Shown here piece after piece: positions 8,784-18,255 of a stretch of DNA of 57,613 nucleotides (position 1 is its first letter; each line of letters opens with the position of its first letter). The translations under genes and the position numbers were made by a program. The notes beneath the pieces are model-generated. The model made no database searches. It was not told where the DNA came from and saw only the letters and a program-made list of their open reading frames with translations. Source of the DNA: Burkholderia sp. H160 (lineage in GTDB: Bacteria; Pseudomonadota; Gammaproteobacteria; Burkholderiales; Burkholderiaceae); assembly GCA_000173575.1 (NCBI GenBank), contig ABYL01000037.1:1-57613 (forward strand), read 5' to 3'.

Positions 8784-8898
8784 GGTATTGCCGCCGCGCT
8801 CGCGGCAGGCACCGGACGTATGCCGCAAACCACACAGCACGCGCGCAGCCCCTTGGTTTTAAGGCACAATCGACGGCCTCACTTATGCCGTTGCCGCC

Positions 8899-9576
8899 AT
8901 GAAGCTGCTGCTGATCGAAGACAACCCCACGCTTGCGCACTGGCTCGCGAAGATGCTGGAGCAGGAAGCCTTCGCGCTCGACGCCGTACAGGACGGCGAC
9001 GAAGCCGACCGCCTGCTGCGCACTAACCACTACGACGTGATCCTGCTCGACCTGAATCTGCCGAAACTCTCAGGCAAGAACGTGCTACGCCGCCTGCGCC
9101 AGCGTGGTGACGCGACGCCGGTGCTGATCCTCACCGCAAGCGGCTCGATCGACGAGAAGGTCGAACTGCTCGGCGCCGGTGCCGACGACTATCTGGTGAA
9201 GCCGTTCGAGGTGCGAGAGCTGATCGCGCGCATCAAGGTGGCGATTCGCCGGCAGTCACCGTCGAAGGCGGGCGAGGTGGTGTGCGGTGATCTGTCGTTC
9301 GACATCGACACGCGCCAGTTCACGCTGAAGGGCGCGCCGCTGAACGTCACGCCGCGCGAGCGCTCGGTGCTCGAAGCGCTGATCCTGCGCCTCGGCAAGA
9401 CGGTGACGAAGCCCGCGCTCGTCGATGCCATCTTCACGCTCGCGGACGAGCCGAGCGAAGACGCCGTCGAGATCTACATTTCGCGACTGCGCAAGAAGCT
9501 CGATGGCAGCTCTGCCGCGATCGTCACGTTGCGCGGGCTCGGCTATCTGTTGCGCAAGAAGGAAGACGACCAGTAA
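8899..9576 (+). CDS. response regulator, OmpR/TctD type
   Basis: 225 residues. N-terminal receiver domain with acidic pocket E7/D8, phospho-acceptor D51 in VILLDLNLP, switch Thr in ILTAS and Lys in LVKPF. The C-terminal winged helix of the OmpR/PhoB class includes TPRERSVLEALIL and ends YISRLRKKLDGS...LRGLGYLLR. The kinase gene follows after two bases, so the pair is cotranscribed. It resembles TctD, which controls tricarboxylate uptake, but here the adjacent transporter is an NMT1-type ABC importer. A close paralogue lies at 13592-14287. Confidence 0.95.
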   Translation: MKLLLIEDNPTLAHWLAKMLEQEAFALDAVQDGDEADRLLRTNHYDVILLDLNLPKLSGKNVLRRLRQRGDATPVLILTASGSIDEKVELLGAGADDYLVKPFEVRELIARIKVAIRRQSPSKAGEVVCGDLSFDIDTRQFTLKGAPLNVTPRERSVLEALILRLGKTVTKPALVDAIFTLADEPSEDAVEIYISRLRKKLDGSSAAIVTLRGLGYLLRKKEDDQ

Positions 9577-9578
9577 CG

Positions 9579-10958
9579 ATGTCCAATAGCTTGCGCATAC
9601 GTCTGCTGTGGTGGCTGCTCGTGCCGCTCGCGCTTTATGTGTTCGTGACCGGTACGACCGAGTACGACAACGCGCGGCGCACCGCGAATCTCGTGCAGGA
9701 CAATCAGCTGGTCGCGTCGGCGCGGATGATCGCCGGCCAGGTCGAATGGAGAGACGGCTTCCTGCAAGTCGATGTACCGCCCGCCGCGCTCGAGATCTTC
9801 GCTTCGCCGTATCGCGACCAGGTGTTCTATAGCGTGCGGACCGACGATGGGCGGCTGCTGGCGGGTACGCCTGATTTTCCGGCACGTCCGGTGCCGGCGC
9901 CCGACGTGCCGGACTCGTACGACATGGAGTTGCACGGCCACCCGGTGCGCGCCGTCGACATCGTGCGGCTCATGTACGACAACGGCGCGACCCGCCCCGT
10001 GCGCGTAACGGTCGGCAAGACCGTGCGCTCGCGCGATGCGATGACTCAACAGCTATGGCGGCCGCAGCTCGTGCGCCAGCTCGAAATGATCGCGCTGGCG
10101 GTCGCCCTCGTTTGCATCGGACTCACATTCGAATTGCGCCCCCTGATGAAAGTGAAAGACGAGGTGGCCGATCGCGATCCGATGCAGCTCGAACCGATTC
10201 GGGTCGAGCGTCTGCATTCGGAATTGCGGCCCATCGTCGATGCGATCAATCAGTGCATCGCGCGGCTTGGCTTGCAGGTGGCCGCGCAGCGGCGATTTAT
10301 TGCCGATGCCGCGCATCAGTTACGCACGCCGCTCACGTTGCTCGGCACGCAATTGCAATTCGCGCGGCAGCAGGAGGACCTCAATCCCGCGCTCGACGAA
10401 GCGCTCGCCGCGATGCATCGAAGCAATCGCTCGATGGTTGGTCTCACCAACAAGCTGCTGTTGCTCGCGCAGGCCGAGGCCGCCGACAACTCTCAACTTG
10501 CAATGGAAAGCGTCGATCTGGTGCCGCTCGCGATGGAGGTCGTCGAAGATCTCGCGCTGCTCGCGCAGGCGCGCGAGATCGATCTCGGCGCGGAATTGCA
10601 TGGCGTGGCGCCGGTGCTCGGCCATCGCGGCCTGTTGCAAGCACTGATCGCGAATCTCGCCGAGAACGCGATTCGCTATACGGGCAGCGGTGGTCACGTG
10701 ACGGTTGCCGTCAGCGCGACCGCCAATACCGTGACGGTGAGCGTGATCGACAACGGTCCGGGCATTCCGGCAGAATCGCGCAGCCGCGTGTTCGAACCCT
10801 TCTATCGCGCGTCGACGGATACCGAAGGCACGGGCCTCGGTCTGGCGATCGTGCGTGAAATCGCGGACGCGCATCACGGCGAGATCGCGCTGAAGGCGGG
10901 CGAGGGCGGCAAGGGCGTGGATATTGCCGTGACGTTTCCGCGCGCGACGCCGAAGTGA
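9579..10958 (+). CDS. sensor histidine kinase, TctE type
   Basis: 459 residues. The first membrane segment is near residues 9-25, a periplasmic sensor of the 2CSK_N/TctE kind runs from about 30 to 165, and the second membrane segment is about 170-188. Then come a HAMP-like linker, the phospho-acceptor His246 in DAAHQLRTPL, N box NLAENAIRY, and the G boxes DNGPGIP and GTGLGLAIV. It should autophosphorylate and pass phosphate to the regulator encoded just before it. A binding protein gene follows 126 bases downstream on the same strand, so the sensor may read ligand through that protein. The paralogous kinase is at 12176-13558. Confidence 0.95.
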   Translation: MSNSLRIRLLWWLLVPLALYVFVTGTTEYDNARRTANLVQDNQLVASARMIAGQVEWRDGFLQVDVPPAALEIFASPYRDQVFYSVRTDDGRLLAGTPDFPARPVPAPDVPDSYDMELHGHPVRAVDIVRLMYDNGATRPVRVTVGKTVRSRDAMTQQLWRPQLVRQLEMIALAVALVCIGLTFELRPLMKVKDEVADRDPMQLEPIRVERLHSELRPIVDAINQCIARLGLQVAAQRRFIADAAHQLRTPLTLLGTQLQFARQQEDLNPALDEALAAMHRSNRSMVGLTNKLLLLAQAEAADNSQLAMESVDLVPLAMEVVEDLALLAQAREIDLGAELHGVAPVLGHRGLLQALIANLAENAIRYTGSGGHVTVAVSATANTVTVSVIDNGPGIPAESRSRVFEPFYRASTDTEGTGLGLAIVREIADAHHGEIALKAGEGGKGVDIAVTFPRATPK

Positions 10959-11084
10959 TCGGGACAAACCCGAGGTTCGCGCCAAACAGGCATGCCTGAA
11001 AGCATTGGGAAGGGTTTGCCCCTTCAGAATCACGGGCAGGCGACCCGCATGCCGCCCATAAGCAAGATAACGGAGACATCCGCA

Positions 11085-12125
11085 ATGAAGCCTTCCCTGA
11101 CGCGTTTCTCGCGCGCGGCCTATGCCGCCGTCGCGGCGTCGCTCGCGTTGTGCGCGCTCGCAAGACTCGCGACGCCCGCGCAAGCCGCTGCGCCGGAGAA
11201 ACTCGCCCTCATGGTAGGCGGTACCAACAAGCTCATTTATTTGCCGGCGCGTCTTGCCGAACAGCTCGGCTATTTCAAGGCGGAAGGGCTCGACGTCGAA
11301 CTGCTGTCGCAGCCGACCGGCATCGACGGCGAAAACGAAATGCTCGCCGGCGCGGTTCAGGGCGTGGTCGGCTTCTACGATCACACGATCGATCTGCAGA
11401 CGCGCGGCAAGGAAGTGAAGACGATCGTCGTGTTCAGCCAGGTGCCCGGCGAAGTGCAACTGGTCGCCGCGAAATCGGCCGGTTCGATCCAGAGCATGGC
11501 CGACGTGCGCGGCAAAACGCTCGGGGTGACCGGGCTCGGCTCGTCGACGAGCTTTCTCACGCAATACCTCGCACAGCGTGCAGGCGTGCCGTCCACGCAA
11601 TACACGCTGCTGCCGGTTGGCGCTGACCGCAGTTTCATCGCGGCAATGCGGCAAGGGCGCATTCACGCGGGTATGACGACCGAGCCGACCGTCACGCAAC
11701 TATTGAGAGCGGGGGACGCCAAAGTGCTCGTCGACATGCGCAATGTCGACGGCACACGCGCTGCGCTCGGGGGCACCTATCCGGCGTCGAGCCTCTATGT
11801 GCAAACCACGTGGCTCGACGCGCATCCCGACGAAGCCGCTAAACTCGCACGCGCATTCGTGAAAACGCTGCGCTACATGCACACCCATAGCGCGGAACAG
11901 ATCGCCGCGCAGATGCCGAATGAAGACATCGGCAACGATCGGGCGCTGTACATCAGCGCGTTGCAGGCTTCGTTGCCGATGTACACCGTGGACGGCAAGA
12001 TGCCCGCCGACGGTCCGCAGACGGTGCTCAAGGTACTGTCGAGCTTCAATCCGGCGGTGAAGGGGCGGCATATCGACCTGTCGCGCACGTTTACCAATCA
12101 GTTCGTCAATGACGTGAAGCCTTGA
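11085..12125 (+). CDS. orphan substrate-binding protein located between two sensor kinases
   Basis: 346 residues with signal peptide (ends in ATPAQA). NMT1/THI5-like two-lobed binding protein, near-identical in many blocks to the importer's binding protein at 7598-8617 (shared MLPVGAD/LLPVGAD, SFIAA, MTTEPTV, LVDMRN, GTRAALGGTYPASS). No permease or ATPase gene accompanies it; it is instead flanked by two TctE-like kinase genes in the same direction. The ATG at 11085 has GGAG upstream and starts the signal peptide; the longer frame from 10992 does not. It could share the importer, or present ligand to the kinases, which is an inference. Confidence 0.93.
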   Translation: MKPSLTRFSRAAYAAVAASLALCALARLATPAQAAAPEKLALMVGGTNKLIYLPARLAEQLGYFKAEGLDVELLSQPTGIDGENEMLAGAVQGVVGFYDHTIDLQTRGKEVKTIVVFSQVPGEVQLVAAKSAGSIQSMADVRGKTLGVTGLGSSTSFLTQYLAQRAGVPSTQYTLLPVGADRSFIAAMRQGRIHAGMTTEPTVTQLLRAGDAKVLVDMRNVDGTRAALGGTYPASSLYVQTTWLDAHPDEAAKLARAFVKTLRYMHTHSAEQIAAQMPNEDIGNDRALYISALQASLPMYTVDGKMPADGPQTVLKVLSSFNPAVKGRHIDLSRTFTNQFVNDVKP

Positions 12126-12175
12126 AGGCGGGCTCACCGCGCGGGTTGCTTCGAGCATAAGAGGATCGACACATC

Positions 12176-13558
12176 GTGTTTTCAGGCAGTTTGCGCGGAC
12201 GTCTGCTGTGGTGGCTGCTGCTGCCGCTGGCCGCGTTCGTATCCATTTCCGTCGCCATTTCATATCGTTTCGCGCAAACCACGGCGGACCTGGTACAGGA
12301 CAATGCGCTGCTTTCATCGATGCGCATCATTGGCGAGGATATCGACTGGGACAACGGGTCGGTGTCGATCCAGATTCCGCCGGCCGCGCTGGAGCTGTTC
12401 GAATCGCCGGAACAGGACACGGTTTTCTATCGCGTCGAGGCAAGCGGCCACCGTCTGCTCGCGGGCAGTCCGGACCTGCCGCTGCCGCCGCACGTGAGCG
12501 ACAGTCCCACGCTTTATGCCACGCAGTTCGCCGATGGCCACGCGGCGCGAGCGGTTGCCTACGTGCGGCAGCTCTACGATTCAGGGCATACCGAGGAGGT
12601 GATCGTCGCGGTCGCGAAGACGGAGGGCTCGCGCGATGCGATGGTGTGGCGTCTGCTGCGACCGCAATTGTCCAGCGAAGTACTGACGCTGATACTTGCG
12701 ATGCTGTTCGTCTACCTCGGCCTGACCTTCGAACTGCTGCCGCTGATGAAGGTGAAGGACGACGTCGCCGATCGGAATGCGTCGCAACTCGAGCCGATCC
12801 GTGTCTCGCGTCTGCACGTCGAGCTGAGGCCGATCGTCGAGGCGATCAATCAGTGCATCGCGCGAATGGGCCAGCAGGCCGCGACCCAGCGGCAATTCAT
12901 CTCCGATGCCGCGCATCAGTTGCGCACGCCGCTCGCTCTGCTGGCCGCACAGATCCAGTTCGCGCGGCAACGCGACAGCCGCGATGCCCCGCTTACCGAA
13001 GCGCTCGCGGGCATGCACAAGAGCAGCCGCAAGCTGACCACGCTGACCAACAAACTGTTGCTGCTTGCGCAGGCCGAGTCGGCCGCGCCGGCCAATGCGC
13101 GCGAGCGGATCGATCTGAGCGCGCTGATCGCAGGCGTGCTCGAGGAGCTGATCGCGTTTGCACAGTCGCGAGAAATCGATCTGGGCGCGGAGCTGGAAGA
13201 CGGCCTGTATGTGACCGGCGATGAGTCGTTGACCGCGGCGCTCGTGACCAATCTGGTCGACAACGCGCTGCGTTATACGCAGGCGGGCGGTCGCGTCACC
13301 GTGCAGACGCGGCGGCGCGACGAGATGGCGATCGTGCGCGTGATCGACAACGGACCCGGCATCAGGCCCGATGCGCGCGAGCGGGTGTTCGAGCGCTTCT
13401 ATCGAGCGTCCTCTCATGCGGAAGGCACTGGACTCGGCTTGCCGATCGTGCGCGAGATTGCGCATCGCCAGGGCGGCAGCGTGACGCTCGAATCGAATGA
13501 AGGCGGCGCGGGCCTTGTCGCGACCGTCGAGATGCGCTTATGGATGGGCGCGACCTGA
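12176..13558 (+). CDS. second sensor histidine kinase, TctE type
   Basis: 460 residues from a GTG start preceded by GAGG. Same layout as the kinase at 9579-10958: N-terminal membrane segment, periplasmic 2CSK_N-like sensor, second membrane segment, His247 in DAAHQLRTPL, N box NLVDNALRY, and DNGPGI and GTGLGLPIV boxes. The kinase core is very similar to its paralogue, while the periplasmic region differs more, which suggests different signals with related partners. It follows the orphan binding protein by 50 bases and precedes its cognate regulator by 33 bases. Confidence 0.94.
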   Translation: MFSGSLRGRLLWWLLLPLAAFVSISVAISYRFAQTTADLVQDNALLSSMRIIGEDIDWDNGSVSIQIPPAALELFESPEQDTVFYRVEASGHRLLAGSPDLPLPPHVSDSPTLYATQFADGHAARAVAYVRQLYDSGHTEEVIVAVAKTEGSRDAMVWRLLRPQLSSEVLTLILAMLFVYLGLTFELLPLMKVKDDVADRNASQLEPIRVSRLHVELRPIVEAINQCIARMGQQAATQRQFISDAAHQLRTPLALLAAQIQFARQRDSRDAPLTEALAGMHKSSRKLTTLTNKLLLLAQAESAAPANARERIDLSALIAGVLEELIAFAQSREIDLGAELEDGLYVTGDESLTAALVTNLVDNALRYTQAGGRVTVQTRRRDEMAIVRVIDNGPGIRPDARERVFERFYRASSHAEGTGLGLPIVREIAHRQGGSVTLESNEGGAGLVATVEMRLWMGAT

Positions 13559-13591
13559 CGCGCCACGCGATTCGCAATTGAAAGGACAACG

Positions 13592-14287
13592 ATGAAACTG
13601 CTGCTCGTGGAAGACGACGCCGATCTCGCGCGCTGGGTGATGAACCTGATGCAGGTCGAGCAATTCGCGATTGACTGGGCGCAGAACGGTGAATGCGCAG
13701 AGGCGCTGCTCGGTCAGCAGTGCTATGACGCGGTACTGCTCGATATGCGCCTGCCCGGCATCGGCGGCAAAGAAGTGCTCGCGAGGTTGCGCCGCAAGCG
13801 CGATAACGTGCCGGTGCTGATGCTGACCGCGAATGGCTCGACCGACGACAAGGTGGCCTGCTTTTCGGCCGGTGCCGACGACTATGTCGTCAAGCCCTTC
13901 GATGCGCGTGAACTGGTGGCCCGCATCAAGGCGCTGATTCGTCGCCAGGCGGCCGGCGACAGAGGGCAGTCGACCGAATGCGGCAATCTGCGCTATCTGT
14001 TCGATTCGCGTGAATTCGTGCTACAGGACGAACGCCTGCCGTTGCGGCGCCGCGAACACGCGATCCTCGAGGCGCTGATACTGAAGCAGGGCAAGACCGT
14101 TTCCAAAGCCACGCTGATGGACAAGATCTTTACGCTCGACGAAGAGCCGAGCGCCGATGCGATCGATATCTATATTCACCGGCTGCGCAAGCATCTCGCG
14201 GCGTCCACTGCAAAGATCATGACGCTGCGCGGGCTCGGCTATATTCTGCGCGAAGAAGAGCCCTGCGAAGCATTTGCCGCGAGCTGA
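13592..14287 (+). CDS. second response regulator, OmpR/TctD type
   Basis: 231 residues. Receiver domain with E7/D8/D9 pocket, phospho-acceptor D51 in VLLDMRLP, Thr in MLTAN, Lys in VVKPF; C-terminal winged helix with YIHRLRKHLAAS and LRGLGYILR. AAAGGAC ribosome site before the ATG. It is the partner of the kinase just upstream and a clear paralogue of the regulator at 8899-9576. Gene order is reversed compared with the first pair (kinase first here, regulator first there). Confidence 0.94.
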   Translation: MKLLLVEDDADLARWVMNLMQVEQFAIDWAQNGECAEALLGQQCYDAVLLDMRLPGIGGKEVLARLRRKRDNVPVLMLTANGSTDDKVACFSAGADDYVVKPFDARELVARIKALIRRQAAGDRGQSTECGNLRYLFDSREFVLQDERLPLRRREHAILEALILKQGKTVSKATLMDKIFTLDEEPSADAIDIYIHRLRKHLAASTAKIMTLRGLGYILREEEPCEAFAAS

Positions 14288-14382
14288 GATGGCAGCGCGA
14301 TAAAAGCGCACCTCGATGCTGGAAAGACCGCCGCCGGTTCAGCGCGGCGCTCTGCCTTTGCGCTGCGGATTGGTTGGCGCAG

Positions 14383-15201
14383 TTAGCCGGCCTTGCCCGC
14401 TCCGAGCCTCGCGCTCGCCTCCGCCGCAAGCTCCTCGACCATCTCGCGCGCGGCTGTCTGCAGCTCGGGCACATAGCGCCGCTTCGCTTCCGCGAGCGAC
14501 ACCGCCCGCGACAGAAACACCACGTTCAGGCTGGCGAGCACGCGCTCCTCGAACACGATCGCGACGGCGACCGCGCCGATCTTGCCCTGGTCCGCCCAGT
14601 CGCCGTGATTCGAGCCGAAGCCATCCGCGCGCACGCGTCGAACAAGGCTGCGGATCAACGCGTCGTTCGACGCGAGCGCTTTCTGCTCCTCACCGCCCGC
14701 GCCTGCGCGCAGCAGATCGAGGATGTCCTCGCGTTCTTCGTCGGGGCACATCGCGAAGTACGCGCGGCCCGCGGCGGTCAGCAGCATCGGCAGACGCCGG
14801 CCGACCATCGCGCGATGAAACGACAGCGGACTGAAGCGGTGGGTGGTCTCGCGGACGATCATCGCGTCGCCGTCGGGCGTGGTCAGATCCGACGGCCACG
14901 TCACGCGTTGCAGCAGACGCCCCATGATCGGCGGCGCGATAGTCGCAATCCGCTCATCGTCCGTAAAGCCTTCGCTGAGCGCGCGCACCCTCAGCGTGAG
15001 CCGGAAGCTGTCGTCCGACGCGCTGCGCCGCACGAAGCCTTCCTCCATCAACGTTTCGAGCAGCCGGCGCGCAGTGGTGCGATGCAGGCCGGTCAGCTCG
15101 CTGATCTGCTGGCTCGTCGCGCGGCCGCTGTCCATCGAATTAAGCGCCTGCAGCACCTGCAACCCGCGCGACAGACCTCGAACGTTCGCGTATTTGGTCA
15201 C
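14383..15201 (-). CDS. mhpR: IclR family regulator of the mhp operon (MhpR)
   Basis: 272 residues from a GTG start that has GGGAG 6 bases upstream; the in-frame ATG 21 bases earlier has no such site. The N-terminal winged helix is residues ~8-60 (SRGLQVLQAL...TSQQISELTGLHRTTARRLLETL) and the C-terminal IclR effector domain fills the rest. It is divergent from mhpA, and a perfect IclR-like palindrome lies just upstream of its start. In Escherichia coli MhpR activates mhp genes when 3-(3-hydroxyphenyl)propionate is present; the same role is inferred here. Confidence 0.9.
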   Translation of the reverse strand: MTKYANVRGLSRGLQVLQALNSMDSGRATSQQISELTGLHRTTARRLLETLMEEGFVRRSASDDSFRLTLRVRALSEGFTDDERIATIAPPIMGRLLQRVTWPSDLTTPDGDAMIVRETTHRFSPLSFHRAMVGRRLPMLLTAAGRAYFAMCPDEEREDILDLLRAGAGGEEQKALASNDALIRSLVRRVRADGFGSNHGDWADQGKIGAVAVAIVFEERVLASLNVVFLSRAVSLAEAKRRYVPELQTAAREMVEELAAEASARLGAGKAG

Positions 15202-15225
15202 GTAAAACTCCCATGAAATCAATTA

Positions 15226-15242
15226 TGTGCATTCTATGCACA
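15226..15242. promoter_or_regulatory. perfect 17-bp palindrome, probable MhpR operator
   Basis: TGTGCAT TCT ATGCACA: 7-base arms and a 3-base spacer, fully symmetrical. It sits 25 bases upstream of the mhpR start and about 180 upstream of mhpA. The core TGCA spacing resembles the operator known for E. coli MhpR, so it probably serves both divergent promoters. Confidence 0.75.
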
Positions 15243-15422
15243 AATTCCAGATTTTGTTGAGCGAGCAGAGGGGGCGGCCCTAGACTGCCAACAAATCAAC
15301 GATTTCATGGAGACGCAAGCTGTTGTCCGCGGGCGATATTCTCGCTGTGGCGACGGCCGGTTCCCGCCTTTGCGCTCCTGATGATCTCGATCCACTGAAA
15401 CTGGTCGACACAAGGAGACAAC

Positions 15423-17285
15423 ATGCCCCATCCGCTCGACCCGGTGGCCATCGACGGCCACAGCGGAACGCTCACTACCGACGTCGCGATCATCGGTGCC
15501 GGCCCGGTCGGTCTGATGATCGCGAACTATCTCGGCCTGCAGGGCGTACGCGTCGTGCTGATCGAAAAGCTCGACAAAATCATCGACTACCCGCGCGCAA
15601 TTGGTCTGGATGATGAAGCATTGCGCGTGTTCCAGTCCGTCGGCCTCGCCGATGCGCTGCTGCCGCACACGACCCCCGATCACTGGATGCGCTTCGTCAC
15701 GAACAAGGGTCATTGCTTCGCATCGATCGAACCGCGCACCGACGAATTCGGCTGGTCGCGCCGCAACGCGTTTATTCAGCCGCTGGCCGATCAGGTGTTG
15801 TACGAAGGCCTGCAGCGCTTTGCGCACGTCGAGGTGCTGTTCGGCCACACGGTCAACTCGTTCACGCAAGACAGCTTCGGCGTCACGATCGAAACGGAAC
15901 ACGCGCAGAGCGGTCGCCGCACGATCCGCGCGTCGTACATGGTGGGCGCGGACGGCGGCAACAGCTTCGTGCGCCGTACGCTCGACGTGCCGTTCGAGGG
16001 CCGGACGAAGCCGAATCAGTGGATCGTCGTCGACGTACGCAACGACCCGATCGGCTCGCCGCACGTGTACATGCATTGCGATCCGCAGCGCCCGTATGTG
16101 TCGGCCGCATTGCCGCACGGTATTCGCCGCTTCGAATTCATGGTGATGCCCGGCGAGACCGAGGAAGAGCTGTCGAAGCCGGAGAACATGGCTGCGCTGA
16201 TCCGCAAGGTTGTCGCCGATCCGGAGAAGGTCGACTACATCCGCAAGCGCGTCTATACGCACAACGCGCGGCTCGCGAGCAGCTTCCGTGTGAACCGCGT
16301 GCTGCTCGCCGGCGACGCCGCGCACATCATGCCGGTGTGGCAAGGCCAGGGCTACAACAGCGGCATTCGCGATGCGAGCAATCTCGGCTGGAAACTCGCG
16401 ATGGTGGTCAAGGGTGTCGCCGGCGATGCGCTGCTCAATAGCTATACCGCCGAGCGTCGTTCGCACGCGCGCTCGATGATTCACCTCTCGGAAGTCGCGG
16501 GCGACATCTTCGCGCCGACGAGCCGCTTCGGCATCAAGTTTCGCGACGCGTTCGTGCGTACCTTCAACTGGTTTCCGGCGGTCAAGCGCTACTTCGTCGA
16601 AATGCGCTTCAAGCCGATGCCGCGCTATGAAAGCGGCGTCGTACTGCTCGCGCGCACGCCCCGCAAGCATGGCTGGCTCGCGCGCGTGCTCGAACGCTCG
16701 GGCCATTCGGCACCGGGTCGTCTGCTCGGTCTGATGAGCGAAAAGCGCGAGTCGCGGCTCGGCCGCCTCGTGTATGGACGCGACCCGCACTGTCATTCGC
16801 CGGTCGGCCGCATGTTCATTCAGCCGCGCGTCCGCACGGTGAACGGCGACGTCGTGCGGCTCGACGACGTGCTCGGCAACCGCTTCGCGATTGTCGGCTG
16901 GGGCGCGGACCCGACCTTCGGTTTATCGGAGCAAGCGCGCGCGATCTGGCAGCGGCTCGGCGGCTGCTTCGTGGTTGCGAAGCCGGACACGCAACTGTCT
17001 TTCCATGAGGACGTGCCAGAGGACGTGATCGCGATCGGCGATGTGAACACGCGGCTGAAGGACTGGTTCTCGCGCGTACCGGAATCGGTCGTACTGTTGC
17101 GTCCCGATCGTTTCGTTGCGGGCATGGGCTCGCCGCAGCAGGTGTCGAAACTGGTCGTCGAGCTCGCGCAGAAGCTGCATCTCGACGCGGCGGCGCGAGC
17201 GGATGTGACCGCTGCGAATCATGAAGCGACGGCCGCGCACGACGGCGTCGCCACGTTCTCAACCGCTGCAATCGCCGGAGCCTGA
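15423..17285 (+). CDS. mhpA: 3-(3-hydroxyphenyl)propionate 2-hydroxylase
   Basis: 620 residues, flavoprotein monooxygenase that adds a hydroxyl to 3-(3-hydroxyphenyl)propionate (or 3-hydroxycinnamate) using NADH and oxygen, giving the 2,3-dihydroxy compound. FAD-binding Rossmann motif [17 protein letters not shown] near residue 23, the DG-type motif [11 protein letters not shown] near 175, and [17 protein letters not shown] near 295, which closes the FAD site. The C-terminal thioredoxin-like part of this family is present; the protein is longer than the ~554 residues of E. coli MhpA. AAGGAG ribosome site. First gene of the mhp operon. Confidence 0.95.
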   Translation: MPHPLDPVAIDGHSGTLTTDVAIIGAGPVGLMIANYLGLQGVRVVLIEKLDKIIDYPRAIGLDDEALRVFQSVGLADALLPHTTPDHWMRFVTNKGHCFASIEPRTDEFGWSRRNAFIQPLADQVLYEGLQRFAHVEVLFGHTVNSFTQDSFGVTIETEHAQSGRRTIRASYMVGADGGNSFVRRTLDVPFEGRTKPNQWIVVDVRNDPIGSPHVYMHCDPQRPYVSAALPHGIRRFEFMVMPGETEEELSKPENMAALIRKVVADPEKVDYIRKRVYTHNARLASSFRVNRVLLAGDAAHIMPVWQGQGYNSGIRDASNLGWKLAMVVKGVAGDALLNSYTAERRSHARSMIHLSEVAGDIFAPTSRFGIKFRDAFVRTFNWFPAVKRYFVEMRFKPMPRYESGVVLLARTPRKHGWLARVLERSGHSAPGRLLGLMSEKRESRLGRLVYGRDPHCHSPVGRMFIQPRVRTVNGDVVRLDDVLGNRFAIVGWGADPTFGLSEQARAIWQRLGGCFVVAKPDTQLSFHEDVPEDVIAIGDVNTRLKDWFSRVPESVVLLRPDRFVAGMGSPQQVSKLVVELAQKLHLDAAARADVTAANHEATAAHDGVATFSTAAIAGA

Positions 17286-17286
17286 T

Positions 17287-18237
17287 ATGCCGATGCTGCT
17301 CGAATGCCTGTCGCACACGCCCTTGCACGGCTATTACGATCCCGCGCCCGAAATCGTCGCGGAAGTGGAGCGTGTGCATGCGGCGGCGCGTGCGCGCGTC
17401 GACGAGTTCGATCCCGAACTGGTCGTCGTGTTCGCGCCCGATCACTACAACGGTTTCTTCTATGACGTGATGCCGCCGTTCTGCATCGGCGCATCGGCGA
17501 GCGCGGTCGGCGACTACAAGAGCCTCGCCGGTCCACTCGACGTGCCGGCCGATACCGCGCTCGAACTCGCCGAAGCGGTGCTCGCGAGCGATGTCGATGT
17601 CGCGTTGTCGTACCGGATGCAGGTCGATCACGGTTGCGCGCAAGCGCTCGAGATTCTGACGGGCGGCCTCGATCGTTATCCGGTCGTGCCGGTGTTCATC
17701 AATTCGGTGGCGACGCCGATGGCCTCATGCCGCCGCTCTCGTCTGCTTGGTGATGCGCTGGGCCGAGCGCTCGCACGCTCGAATAAGCGCGTGCTCGTGA
17801 TCGGCTCGGGCGGCATCTCGCACGAGCCGCCGGTGCCGGAACTCGCGGGTGCGAGCGAGGAAGTCGCCGAGCGTCTGATCGCCGGCCGCAATCCGTCGGC
17901 CGAATCACGCGCGGCGCGTCAGGCGCGCACGATCGCGGCGGCGCGCGCGTTCACCGCGGGCGACAGCCGTCTGCATCCGCTCAATCCCGAATGGGACCGC
18001 GCGTTCCTCAAGCTGCTCGAAGACGGCGACCTTACCGCGCTCGACGGCCTGACCAACAACGCCATCACGCGCGATGGCGGCAAATCGGCGCACGAAATCC
18101 GCACGTGGGTCGCGGCGTTCGGCGCTCTGAACGCAAGCGGCCCGTATCGCGCGTCGCTCGATTACTACCGTCCGATCCCCGAATGGATCGCGGGCTTCGG
18201 CGCGATGCACGCGCGACCCTTGACGGACCACGTCTAA
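17287..18237 (+). CDS. mhpB: 2,3-dihydroxyphenylpropionate 1,2-dioxygenase
   Basis: 316 residues, class III (LigB-type) extradiol ring-cleavage enzyme that uses ferrous iron to open the catechol ring next to the hydroxyls. Family marks: SHTPLHGYYDP near the N-terminus with the conserved His, FAPDHYNGFFYDVMP near residue 50, VDHGCAQ near 114, and GSGGISHEPP near 178. The ATG begins one base after the mhpA stop, and a longer in-frame start inside mhpA was rejected. The product is handled by MhpC encoded at the end of the operon. Confidence 0.95.
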   Translation: MPMLLECLSHTPLHGYYDPAPEIVAEVERVHAAARARVDEFDPELVVVFAPDHYNGFFYDVMPPFCIGASASAVGDYKSLAGPLDVPADTALELAEAVLASDVDVALSYRMQVDHGCAQALEILTGGLDRYPVVPVFINSVATPMASCRRSRLLGDALGRALARSNKRVLVIGSGGISHEPPVPELAGASEEVAERLIAGRNPSAESRAARQARTIAAARAFTAGDSRLHPLNPEWDRAFLKLLEDGDLTALDGLTNNAITRDGGKSAHEIRTWVAAFGALNASGPYRASLDYYRPIPEWIAGFGAMHARPLTDHV

Positions 18238-18255
18238 CCGAATCAGGAATCCGCT

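Noticed and set aside
15234-16796. 520-codon minus-strand frame opposite mhpA
   Set aside because: Shadow frame: low-complexity Arg/Asp/Val/Ala composition, while mhpA on the other strand has clear motifs.
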